Below, in pieces: positions 8,324-15,674 of a stretch of DNA of 64,000 nucleotides. How positions within the stretch are numbered: the first letter of the stretch is position 1; each line of letters begins with the position of its first letter. The stretch covers positions 62,001-126,000 of the forward strand of contig NZ_JAUEPM010000006.1 of NCBI RefSeq assembly GCF_030406385.1. Direction: 5' to 3'. The notes below the pieces were generated by a model. It was not told where the DNA came from. It did not search any database and saw only the letters and a list, made by a program, of their open reading frames with translations. Source of the stretch: Microbacterium oryzae. GTDB taxonomy: Bacteria > Actinomycetota > Actinomycetes > Actinomycetales > Microbacteriaceae. A program made the position numbers and the translations under genes.

Positions 8324-9244
8324 TCAGGCCGCGAGGGCGGCCGGGTCGCTGCGGTACTCGACGGCGTCGCCGGTGAGGGCGAGATACGCGTCTTCCAGGG
8401 AGCCGCGCAGGGGGACGAGCTCGTGCACGTCGAGGTCGGCCCCGACCGCGACGCGCGTGATGCGCGCCGCGGGAACGCCCTCGACCTCGAGGACGTCGGA
8501 CGACACCTGCGTGATGGACACGCCGTCGGCCGCGAGGAGGGAGCCGAGCGCGCGCGCGTCGGACGCCCGCACGCGCGTGCGCTCGCGGCCCGCGCCCTGC
8601 AGGAAGTCGCTCACCGGCGCATCGGCGAGGACGCGCCCCTTCCCGAGCACGATGATGTGGTCGGCGGTCTGCGCCATCTCGCTCATCAGGTGCGAGGAGA
8701 GGAAGATCGCGCGCCCCTCGGCCGCCAGGGAGCGGACGAAGCCGCGCACCCAGTGCACGCCCTCGGGATCGAGACCGTTCACCGGCTCGTCGAGGAGGAG
8801 CGTGTGCGGGTCGCCCAGCATGGTCGCCGCGATGCCGAGGCGCTGATGCATGCCGAGCGAGAAGCCGCCGATGCGACGGCGCGCGACCTCGGTGATGCCG
8901 GTGAGCTCCATGACCTCCGCCACACGCGCCTTCCCGATGCCGTGGGTCGCGGCCAGCATGCCGAGGTGCGCCTCGGCGGTTCGGCCCGGATGGACCGCCT
9001 TCGCGTCGAGGAGCGCGCCGACCTCCGTCATCGGAGCGGCGTGCTCCGCGAAGCGGCGTCCGTTCACCGAGACCGAGCCGGCATCCGGGCGGTCGAGGCC
9101 CACGATCATCCGCATCGTGGTCGACTTGCCGGCGCCGTTCGGGCCGAGGAAGCCGGTCACCTGCCCCGGTCGCACCTCGAACGAGATGCCGTCGACCGCC
9201 GTCTTGGCGCCGAAGCGCTTCGTGAGGTTCTCTGCCGTGATCAT
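8324..9244 (-). CDS. ABC transporter ATP-binding protein
   Basis: A 306-residue ABC ATPase. Walker A is GPNGAGKST (34-42), the signature is the degenerate form FSLGMHQRLG, Walker B is LLLDEPVNGLDPEG, and the H-loop is in FLSSHLMSEM. The roughly 90 residues after the nucleotide-binding domain are the C-terminal extension seen in the CcmA/DrrA-like exporter group. It energises the ABC-2 permease encoded next. The start is preceded by TAGCGT and seven bases (CGAAGGC), consistent with leaderless transcription; a 12-bp palindrome GTACCGCGGTAC sits about 70 bases upstream (9314-9325), overlapping the stop of the DtxR-family gene. Confidence 0.92.
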   Translation of the reverse strand: MITAENLTKRFGAKTAVDGISFEVRPGQVTGFLGPNGAGKSTTMRMIVGLDRPDAGSVSVNGRRFAEHAAPMTEVGALLDAKAVHPGRTAEAHLGMLAATHGIGKARVAEVMELTGITEVARRRIGGFSLGMHQRLGIAATMLGDPHTLLLDEPVNGLDPEGVHWVRGFVRSLAAEGRAIFLSSHLMSEMAQTADHIIVLGKGRVLADAPVSDFLQGAGRERTRVRASDARALGSLLAADGVSITQVSSDVLEVEGVPAARITRVAVGADLDVHELVPLRGSLEDAYLALTGDAVEYRSDPAALAA

Positions 9245-9324
9245 GCCTTCGACGCTACGGACGCGGTGGCAGGTCGCGCATCGGCACCAGGGCGGAGATC
9301 CGGAGCCCGGTTCGTACCGCGGTA

Positions 9325-9957
9325 CTACGCCGTGAGCCAGATCACCTCGGCCGCCCCCGCGGGCAGCGCGATGTCCGCGCCGTCGACCTGCACGCCGGCG
9401 ACCGTGACCGCGACCTCGTGGCCCACGTCGATGCCGGCGGCCTCGATCTCGCGGAGGAGCTCGGGGTCGCGGTCGCGGACTCGCAGCACCCGTCCGGCGT
9501 GACCGGCAGGTGCGTCGGCGAGCAGCACGAACGGCTCGCGCTCTCGCGCGCCGTCCGCGTCGGGGATCACGTCGCCGTGCGGGTCTGCGGTCGGATGGCC
9601 CAGCCGCTCGTCGATCCGGGCCAGGAGCCGGTCGCTCAGTGCGTGCTCGAGGATCTCCGCCTCGTCATGCACCTCGTGCCACCCGTAGCCCATCTCGCGG
9701 ACGAGCCAGGTCTCGATGAGCCGATGCCGCCGCACGATGCCCACCGCGCGCCGTTCGCCCTCCGGCGTGAGACGCACGGCCCCGTAGGGGACGTGCGTGA
9801 CGAGGCCCGCAGCGGCGAGCTTCTTCACCATCTCGGTGACGCTCGACGGCGCGACGCCGAGCTTGCCGGCGAGCACCGACGGCGTGATGGGGTCGTCCTG
9901 CCATTCGGTGTGCGAGTACACCGTCTTCAGGTAGTCATCTGCCGCGGGTGAAGCCAC
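9325..9957 (-). CDS. mntR: MntR-type (DtxR family) metal-dependent regulator
   Basis: A 210-residue iron/manganese-dependent repressor: N-terminal winged helix (residues 5-65, helix-turn-helix PSSVTEMVKKLAAAGLV), dimerisation/metal domain (66-135) and a C-terminal SH3-like FeoA domain. Metal ligands can be read: Asp8, His78, Glu101, Glu104, His105. The EILEH pattern has Glu where iron-specific DtxR/IdeR has Cys (CxxEH), as in Bacillus MntR (E99, E102, H103), so manganese is the likelier co-repressor. The position of MntR E11 is Lys here. TAGGCT lies six bases before the GTG start. The gene sits four bases after the M50-like gene on the same strand. The symbol is a homology-based suggestion. 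Confidence 0.85.
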   Translation of the reverse strand: MASPAADDYLKTVYSHTEWQDDPITPSVLAGKLGVAPSSVTEMVKKLAAAGLVTHVPYGAVRLTPEGERRAVGIVRRHRLIETWLVREMGYGWHEVHDEAEILEHALSDRLLARIDERLGHPTADPHGDVIPDADGAREREPFVLLADAPAGHAGRVLRVRDRDPELLREIEAAGIDVGHEVAVTVAGVQVDGADIALPAGAAEVIWLTA

Positions 9958-9961
9958 GGCA

Positions 9962-10723
9962 TCAGCCTAGGGCGAGGTCCCGAGGGTCGCCGAGGAGCCA
10001 GAACCCGCCGATCGCGAGGGCGGCGAGGCAGAAGGCGAGGAAGACCCCGACCCACAGGATTCCGGGGAGGTGCGTGAGCGCGGCGAGCTGATCGGCGTCG
10101 GACGTGCGCGCCGCGCCCCTTCTCCGGCTGCGCTGCAGCTCCAGGACCGGACGCACCGCCCCGAGGAGGAGGAACCACGCGACCGTGGCGGCGACCGCAC
10201 CGCGGACGTCTGCCGGCGCCCACCATGACACCGTGACCAGCACCGCCGTCGAGACGGCGACGGACCACAGGCCGAACAGGTTGCGGATCTGCAGCAGCAG
10301 CAGGCAGAGGAGCGCGACGAAGAGCCACAGCATCGCCATCGGGTAGCCGCGGTGCACGAGCCAGGCGGAGCAGAGGCCGGCGAGGGCCGGCCCCGGATAC
10401 CCGGCGAGCAGGGTGACGACCATGCCGATGCCGCGGGGCCTGCCGCGCGACAGGGTGAGGCCCGACGTGTCGGAGTGCAGGCGGATGCCGCGCAGGCTGC
10501 GCCCGGTCGTCACCGCTGCCACGCCATGGAATCCCTCGTGCGCGATCGTGATGGCGTGACGTGCCACCCGCCAGGTCGCACCCCACAGGACGACGAGGAG
10601 GGCCACAGCTCCTGTGATGAGCGTGATCGGGAGGGGAAGCGGGGCAACCGGGGACGTCGCGCTCTCCCAGATGACGGAGACGGCCCGTCCGAGGGTGTGA
10701 AGAAGCTCGCCGACCTGGTCCAT
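9962..10723 (-). CDS. M50-family (site-2-protease-like) membrane protein
   Basis: A 253-residue membrane protein of the M50B-like group found in actinobacteria. The zinc motif HExxH is seen as HEGFH (His62-Glu63...His66) at the end of a hydrophobic segment, followed by GVAAVTTGRSLRGIRL. Five or so further hydrophobic segments follow, with GYPGPALAGLCSAWLV corresponding to the second conserved region. It may cleave membrane-embedded substrates, but no partner is known. It lies upstream of the mntR-like gene with a 4-base gap and diverges from the LacI gene across 50 bases. Confidence 0.75.
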   Translation of the reverse strand: MDQVGELLHTLGRAVSVIWESATSPVAPLPLPITLITGAVALLVVLWGATWRVARHAITIAHEGFHGVAAVTTGRSLRGIRLHSDTSGLTLSRGRPRGIGMVVTLLAGYPGPALAGLCSAWLVHRGYPMAMLWLFVALLCLLLLQIRNLFGLWSVAVSTAVLVTVSWWAPADVRGAVAATVAWFLLLGAVRPVLELQRSRRRGAARTSDADQLAALTHLPGILWVGVFLAFCLAALAIGGFWLLGDPRDLALG

Positions 10724-10773
10724 GCCGGCAGGAGATCACACCGAGCTGTCCGGACCCCGGGCAGAATGAGGAG

Positions 10774-11790
10774 ATGGAGGATGGCGCGGGCCGGCGGCCG
10801 ACGATCCGCGACGTCGCGGCGGCGGCCGGAGTGTCGAAATCCCTCGTGTCGCTTCTCTACGCCGGCGGAAGCGTCGGGCCCGAGCGCCGCGAGCGCATCC
10901 TCGCTGCGGCTGATCGGCTGGGGTTCCGCCCGAATCTCACCGCACGGGCGCTGTCGTCGGCGGATGGCGGCTTCACCGGAGTCCTGGTGGCCGATCTGCA
11001 CAACTCGGTGTTCGCGGAGGTCGTCGATGCCGCACGTGCCGAGCTCGCCCGACACGGACGCAGCGCGCTGCTGACCTCGGCGATGATGCCCGACCCGAGC
11101 GGCGTCCCGCGCCTCGATGAGCGCGCCCTCGCGGTCTTCCACGACCTCCGCCCCCGGAGCATCCTCGTGGTCGGCTCGATTCCCGACCTCGCCGCCCTCA
11201 CCGAGATCATCGCGGGCACGCCGCTCGTCATCGCGAGTGCCATCGGCGAGCACGTCCCCGTCGCCGCGACCGTCCGCTCCGACGACGCCGCCGGCATCCG
11301 CCTCGCCGTCGAGCACCTCCTGAAGCGGGGGCACCGGCGCATCGCGCACGTCGGCGGGCGGGGCGGCGTCGTCGCCGAGCGGCGCCTCGAGACCTACCTC
11401 GACGTCATGCGCGAGCACGGACTCGAGCCGCGGGTGGCGTCCGGCGACTTCACGGAGCGCGCCGGGTACACCGCGACTCGAGAGCTGCTCGAGACGGATG
11501 GCCAGGGCCGGCCCACCGGGATCGTGGCGGTGAACGACCTGGCCGCCGTGGGGGCGCTCGCCGCAGCTGCGGCCGAGGGAACGGCCATGGCCGTGACCGG
11601 GTACGACGACTCGCAGGTGGCGCGCCTGCCGCAGATCGGGCTCACGAGCGTCGACCCCCGCAATGCGGAGATCGGCGCGGCGGCGGCCGGATGCGTCATC
11701 GACGTGGAGAGCGGCGCCGCGCCGCGCCGACCCGAGACGCTGATCGCCCCGCGGCTGGTGGTGCGGACCTCCACGCCGTCGCCGCGCTGA
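10774..11790 (+). CDS. LacI-family transcriptional regulator
   Basis: A 338-residue repressor. The N-terminal helix-turn-helix reads PTIRDVAAAAGVSKSLVSLL (about residues 9-28), followed by the hinge-helix region NLTARALSS, then a periplasmic-binding-protein-like effector domain with the late motifs GIVAVNDLAAVGAL and VTGYDD. The start is preceded by CAGAAT and six bases (GAGGAG). A 12-bp perfect palindrome overlapping the promoter of the downstream Gfo/Idh/MocA dehydrogenase (11846-11857) is its probable operator. The ligand is presumably the dehydrogenase's sugar or polyol substrate. Confidence 0.9.
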   Translation: MEDGAGRRPTIRDVAAAAGVSKSLVSLLYAGGSVGPERRERILAAADRLGFRPNLTARALSSADGGFTGVLVADLHNSVFAEVVDAARAELARHGRSALLTSAMMPDPSGVPRLDERALAVFHDLRPRSILVVGSIPDLAALTEIIAGTPLVIASAIGEHVPVAATVRSDDAAGIRLAVEHLLKRGHRRIAHVGGRGGVVAERRLETYLDVMREHGLEPRVASGDFTERAGYTATRELLETDGQGRPTGIVAVNDLAAVGALAAAAAEGTAMAVTGYDDSQVARLPQIGLTSVDPRNAEIGAAAAGCVIDVESGAAPRRPETLIAPRLVVRTSTPSPR

Positions 11791-11817
11791 CCCGCCGTCC
11801 GCTCTGGAGCGCATGTC

Positions 11818-11857
11818 TTGACATGCGCATCGGACCGCGCTAGTTTGGACCGGTCCA
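11818..11857 (+). promoter_or_regulatory. Promoter and LacI-type operator of the Gfo/Idh/MocA gene
   Basis: A consensus -35 TTGACA (11818-11823) and a -10 TAGTTT (11841-11846) are spaced by exactly 17 bases. The last base of the -10 box begins a perfect 12-bp palindrome TGGACCGGTCCA (11846-11857), which would cover the transcription start. The position and symmetry are typical of a LacI-family operator; the LacI gene ends 27 bases upstream. The leader to the start codon at 11921 is about 65 bases. Confidence 0.75.
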
Positions 11858-11920
11858 GAACCCACTCGGCGCAGCGTCGCGCAGGATCAGACGCGCTGCC
11901 CTGTCGTCCAGGAGCCCGTC

Positions 11921-13120
11921 ATGGCCACCACCCCCTCGCGCCCCCTCGGCGTCGGTCTCGTCAGCGTCGGCTGGATGGGCCGTCTCCACAGCCGCGCGTA
12001 CGCCAATCTCCCGCTCGTCTACCCCGAGCTCGGCGTCGCACCGCGCCTCGTGCAGGCGGCCGACACCGCGGAGGCCGGCCGCGCATACGCCACCGACGTG
12101 CTCGGCTACGACTCCGCCGTCTCCGACTACCGGGAAGTGCTCGCGAACCCCGAGGTCGACGTCGTGTCGATCTGCGCACCCAACTTCCTGCACGCCGAGG
12201 TCGGCATCGCCGCCGCACAGGCGGGCAAGCACATCTGGATCGAGAAGCCGGTCGGGCGAGGCGCGCGCGAGACCGCCGCCATCCGCGATGCCGTCCTCGC
12301 CGCCGGCGTGGCCTCGAGCATCGGGTTCAACTACCGGCAGCCGCCGGCCATCCAGCGGGCCCGGCAGCTCATCAGCGAGGGCGCGCTCGGGCAGATCACC
12401 AACGTCCGCGGGCGCTTCTTCGGCGGCTTCAGCGCCGACCCGCAGTCCCCACGCGCGTGGCGCTTCGTCCGCGAGCTGAGCGGCTCGGGCGTCCTCGGCG
12501 ATCTGATGGGGCACCTCGTCGACCTCGTGCACTTCCTGCTCGGGCCGGTGGCGTCGGTGACCGCCTCGACCGGCACGTACATCACCGAGCGACCGGGGCT
12601 CCCGGGCACGCCCGACGAGGGGCGCATGCTGCCCGTCGAGAACGAGGACTACGCGAACATGCTCCTCCGCTTCGACGACTCCGCCGTGGCGGCCGGGGCA
12701 CTCGGCACGCTCGACGCCTCGTGGCTCGCCGTCGGCCCGAAGGCCGAGTACGCGATCGAGATCTTCGGCACGGAGGGGTCGCTGCGCTGGGACTTCGAGC
12801 GCATGAACGAGCTCGAGCTGGCGATCCGTCGCCCCGGGCAGAGCCTCGGATACACGCGCGTGTTCGCCGACGACACCTTCCCGGAGTACTCGCGCTTCCA
12901 GCCGGGATCGGGGACGCCGATGGGCTACGACGACCTCAAGACCATCGAGGCGAAGAAGTTCCTCCTCGCCGCGACGGGGCAGGCGTCCGACAACTCGACC
13001 ATCCACGACGCCCTCGCATCGGCGCAGGTCCTGACGGCGGCGGAGGAGTCGGCCGCGTCGGGCCAGTGGGTGGCGACCCCGGTCGTCGAGGGGCACACCG
13101 GCAACGTGAAGGGGGCCTGA
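11921..13120 (+). CDS. Gfo/Idh/MocA-family oxidoreductase
   Basis: A 399-residue NAD(P)-dependent sugar/inositol-type dehydrogenase. The Rossmann domain begins GVGLVSVGWMGRLHSRAY, with the conserved EKP motif at Glu108-Lys109-Pro110 (IEKPVGRGARE) and the C-terminal alpha/beta substrate domain from about residue 130. Catalytic Asp-His is in GDLMGHLVDLVHFLLG. The substrate is not predictable. It has its own consensus promoter with a LacI operator, so it is probably induced by a sugar or polyol. TrmH follows 15 bases later but carries its own leaderless -10 box. Confidence 0.88.
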   Translation: MATTPSRPLGVGLVSVGWMGRLHSRAYANLPLVYPELGVAPRLVQAADTAEAGRAYATDVLGYDSAVSDYREVLANPEVDVVSICAPNFLHAEVGIAAAQAGKHIWIEKPVGRGARETAAIRDAVLAAGVASSIGFNYRQPPAIQRARQLISEGALGQITNVRGRFFGGFSADPQSPRAWRFVRELSGSGVLGDLMGHLVDLVHFLLGPVASVTASTGTYITERPGLPGTPDEGRMLPVENEDYANMLLRFDDSAVAAGALGTLDASWLAVGPKAEYAIEIFGTEGSLRWDFERMNELELAIRRPGQSLGYTRVFADDTFPEYSRFQPGSGTPMGYDDLKTIEAKKFLLAATGQASDNSTIHDALASAQVLTAAEESAASGQWVATPVVEGHTGNVKGA

Positions 13121-13135
13121 CGTTACGCTCGAGCG

Positions 13136-13765
13136 GTGAGCGACCCGCAGCCAGAGCCCAGCCGCGAGGCGTCCACCCACGGCGTCGGGCCCTGGCCGGG
13201 GGAATGGCCGGAGGGCGACCACTACGACCCGGAGCTCCTCGCGAACGGCGACTCCCGTAACGTCGTCGACGGCTACCGGTACTGGCGCATGGAGGCGATC
13301 GTCGCCGATCTCGACACCCGGCGGCATCCGTTCCATGTCGCCATCGAGAACTGGCAGCACGACATGAACATCGGCTCGATCGTGCGCAGCGCGAACGCGT
13401 TCCTCGCCGACACCGTGCACATCATCGGCCGCAAGCGCTGGAACCGGCGCGGCGCCATGGTGACCGACCGCTACCAGCACGTCGTGCACCATCCGGATGT
13501 CGCCGCCTTCGCCGCGTGGGCGGCGGCGGCGGACCTGCCGATCATCGCCGTCGACAACGTGGGAGACGCGGTTCCCGTCGACCGTGCGGATCTGCCCGAG
13601 CGATGCGTGCTGCTCTTCGGGCAGGAGGGACCGGGGCTGACCGACGAGGCGCTCGCCGCGGCGTCCGCGCACATCGAGATCACGCAGTACGGCTCCACCC
13701 GCTCCATCAACGCCTCGGCCGCGGGCGCCATCGTCATGTACGAGTGGGTGCGCCGCCACGCCTGA
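13136..13765 (+). CDS. TrmH/SpoU-family RNA 2'-O-methyltransferase
   Basis: A 209-residue SPOUT methyltransferase. The three SpoU motifs are visible: HDMNIGSIVRSANAFL (motif 1), LLFGQEGPGLTDE (motif 2) and STRSINASAAGAIVMYEW (motif 3, the knotted SAM site). It should transfer a methyl group from S-adenosylmethionine to a ribose 2'-OH of tRNA or rRNA; which nucleotide is unknown. The N-terminal 45 residues (GPWPGEWPEGDHYD) are an actinobacterial extension. GTG start is preceded by TACGCT and six bases (CGAGCG), favouring this start. Confidence 0.88.
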   Translation: MSDPQPEPSREASTHGVGPWPGEWPEGDHYDPELLANGDSRNVVDGYRYWRMEAIVADLDTRRHPFHVAIENWQHDMNIGSIVRSANAFLADTVHIIGRKRWNRRGAMVTDRYQHVVHHPDVAAFAAWAAAADLPIIAVDNVGDAVPVDRADLPERCVLLFGQEGPGLTDEALAAASAHIEITQYGSTRSINASAAGAIVMYEWVRRHA

Positions 13766-13829
13766 GGGTCGACCGGCGATGCCGGCAGGCGTACGGTGAG
13801 CGGCGAGGCAGCCGATTCGAGGAGGAGTC

Positions 13830-14297
13830 ATGGCCGATCTCCCACCCATTCAGCCGTGTCTGTGGTTCGACGACGACGCGCGCGAGGCGATGGAGTACTA
13901 CGTCAGCGTGTTCCCGAACTCCCGCATCCGCAGCATCGAGGAGTATCCGGACGAGAAGCTCGACGAGCACTTCGCGAACATGAGCGGCAAGGTCATCAAC
14001 GGCCAGGTGACGCTCAACGGCCTCGACTTCGTCTGCTTCGACGGCGGACCGCTGTTCCGCTTCAACGAGGCGATCTCATTCGTCATCACCTGCGCGGACC
14101 AGGCGGAGATCGACCGCTACTGGGCGGCGCTCTCGCACGTGCCTGAGGCCGAGCAGTGCGGATGGTGCAAGGACCGCTTCGGGGTGAGCTGGCAGATCAT
14201 CCCGCGCGACATGAGCGCCCTCATGAAGACGCCCGCGGCCATCCAGGTGATGATGCAGCAGAAGAAGATCGTCATCGCCGAGCTCGAGAGCGCCTGA
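13830..14297 (+). CDS. VOC-family protein (PhnB/3-demethylubiquinone-methyltransferase-like)
   Basis: A 155-residue vicinal-oxygen-chelate protein of the PhnB-like group. It begins PIQPCLWFDDDAREAMEYY, contains ISFVITCADQAEIDRYWAAL and CGWCKDRFGVSWQIIP, the signature of this subfamily. Despite the family name these are not true ubiquinone methyltransferases; function is unknown. A clear ribosome site GAGGAGG precedes the ATG, and TACGGT some 35 bases upstream could be the -10. It is convergent with the MATE gene. Confidence 0.85.
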   Translation: MADLPPIQPCLWFDDDAREAMEYYVSVFPNSRIRSIEEYPDEKLDEHFANMSGKVINGQVTLNGLDFVCFDGGPLFRFNEAISFVITCADQAEIDRYWAALSHVPEAEQCGWCKDRFGVSWQIIPRDMSALMKTPAAIQVMMQQKKIVIAELESA

Positions 14298-14300
14298 GCG

Positions 14301-15620
14301 TCACACGTGCCCCAGCCACGCCCGTCCGCGCACCCGCAGGCCGAGCGTGAGGCCGCGCGCGATCATGAACACGCCGCCGAACGCGGCCGAGAGCCAGGTG
14401 AGCGCGCCCGGGCCGGATGGCGAGAGCCAGGCGAGCGCGAAGAGGGCCGGCAGGTAGGGGAGGAGGTTCGCGCCTCCCGCCAGCGCGAGGTAGCGCGCGT
14501 CGTCGGCGCCCATGAGCACGCCGTCGAGCACGAACACGAAGGCGGCGATCGGCTGCGACACCGCCAGCACGAGGAGCGCGGGCTGCACGAAGTCGGCCAT
14601 CGCGCGGTCGCCCGTGAAGAGCAGCCCGATGACCCCGGAGAGCGCGGCGATGGCAGCCCCCGCGACGAAGCCCGCCCCCACGCCCCAGCGCATCGTGCGG
14701 CCGGTGACCGCCCGCACGGCGTCGGGGTCGCCCTCGCCGAGCGCCTTGCCCACGAGCGCCTGCGCGGCGATCGCGAGCGCGTCGAGGGCGAAGGCCGCGG
14801 TCGTGAAGATGGTGAAGACGACCTGCCAGCCCGCGAGCTCGCGCGTGCCGAGGCCGGTCGCGACCCAGACGGTGGCGAGGGTGGCCAGGCGCAGACTCGC
14901 GGTGCGGAGGAACATCCACCCGCCCGAGCGCGCGGAGCCGCGCAGTCCGGCCCGGTGCGGGCGGAGCGATGCCCCATGACGCCGCGCAAGGCGCCCGATG
15001 AGGAGCGCGTACGCCGCGACCATCCCCCACTGCACGACGACGGTGCCGGCCGCGGAGCCCGCCACCCCCCACCCGAGCCCGTAGATGAACAGGGCGTTGA
15101 GGAGCGCGTTCGCGGTGAATCCGACGACGGCGACCCGGAGCGGGGTGACGGTGTCCTGGAGTCCGCGGAGGAGGCCGGTCGCGGCGAACACGAGCAGCAT
15201 GGCCGGCAGGCCCGCCATCGAGACGGCGAGGTAGGCCTGGGCGTGCGGGCCGACGTCGGCCGTCGGCGCGAAGGCCGCGACGAGCGCGGGCGCCGCGAGG
15301 AACCCCGCCACCCCCAGCACGGTGCCGAGCGCGAGGGCCAGCCACAGCCCGTCGATGCCGACCGACACAGCGCCGCGCAGGTCGCCTGCGCCGAAGCGCC
15401 GGGCGACGGCCGGCGTGGTGGAGTACGCGAGGAAGACCATGAGCCCGACGACCGTCGAGATCACGGCCGACGCGATGCCGAGGCCCGCGAGCTCGGCCAC
15501 CCCGAGATGGCCGACCATGGCGGCGTCGACGGCGAGGAAGATCGGCTCGGCGATGAGCGAGCCGAGCGCCGGGACCGCCAGGCGCAGGATGTCGCGGTCG
15601 AGGGCGCGGCGGACGGTCAC
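14301..15620 (-). CDS. MATE-family efflux transporter (DinF-like)
   Basis: A 439-residue membrane protein with twelve predicted helices in two repeats, typical of Na+- or H+-coupled multidrug/toxin extrusion. Recognisable segments are AMVGHLGVAELAGLGIASAV and GLLRGLQDTVTPLRVAVVGF, the DinF-group marker. The GTG start is preceded on its strand by TAGGCT and six bases (CGGACG), a leaderless promoter. It is divergent from the M13 peptidase gene and convergent with the VOC gene. Substrate unknown. Confidence 0.9.
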   Translation of the reverse strand: MTVRRALDRDILRLAVPALGSLIAEPIFLAVDAAMVGHLGVAELAGLGIASAVISTVVGLMVFLAYSTTPAVARRFGAGDLRGAVSVGIDGLWLALALGTVLGVAGFLAAPALVAAFAPTADVGPHAQAYLAVSMAGLPAMLLVFAATGLLRGLQDTVTPLRVAVVGFTANALLNALFIYGLGWGVAGSAAGTVVVQWGMVAAYALLIGRLARRHGASLRPHRAGLRGSARSGGWMFLRTASLRLATLATVWVATGLGTRELAGWQVVFTIFTTAAFALDALAIAAQALVGKALGEGDPDAVRAVTGRTMRWGVGAGFVAGAAIAALSGVIGLLFTGDRAMADFVQPALLVLAVSQPIAAFVFVLDGVLMGADDARYLALAGGANLLPYLPALFALAWLSPSGPGALTWLSAAFGGVFMIARGLTLGLRVRGRAWLGHV

Positions 15621-15674
15621 CGTCCGAGCCTAGGGCCCGCCGCGGATGCCGGCATTGTGCCTACGATGGAGCGC

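Noticed and set aside
9314..9325. Palindrome GTACCGCGGTAC as operator of the ABC exporter
   Set aside because: It overlaps the stop codon of the mntR-like gene and lies about 70 bases from the start of the ABC gene; too short and too far for a firm call.
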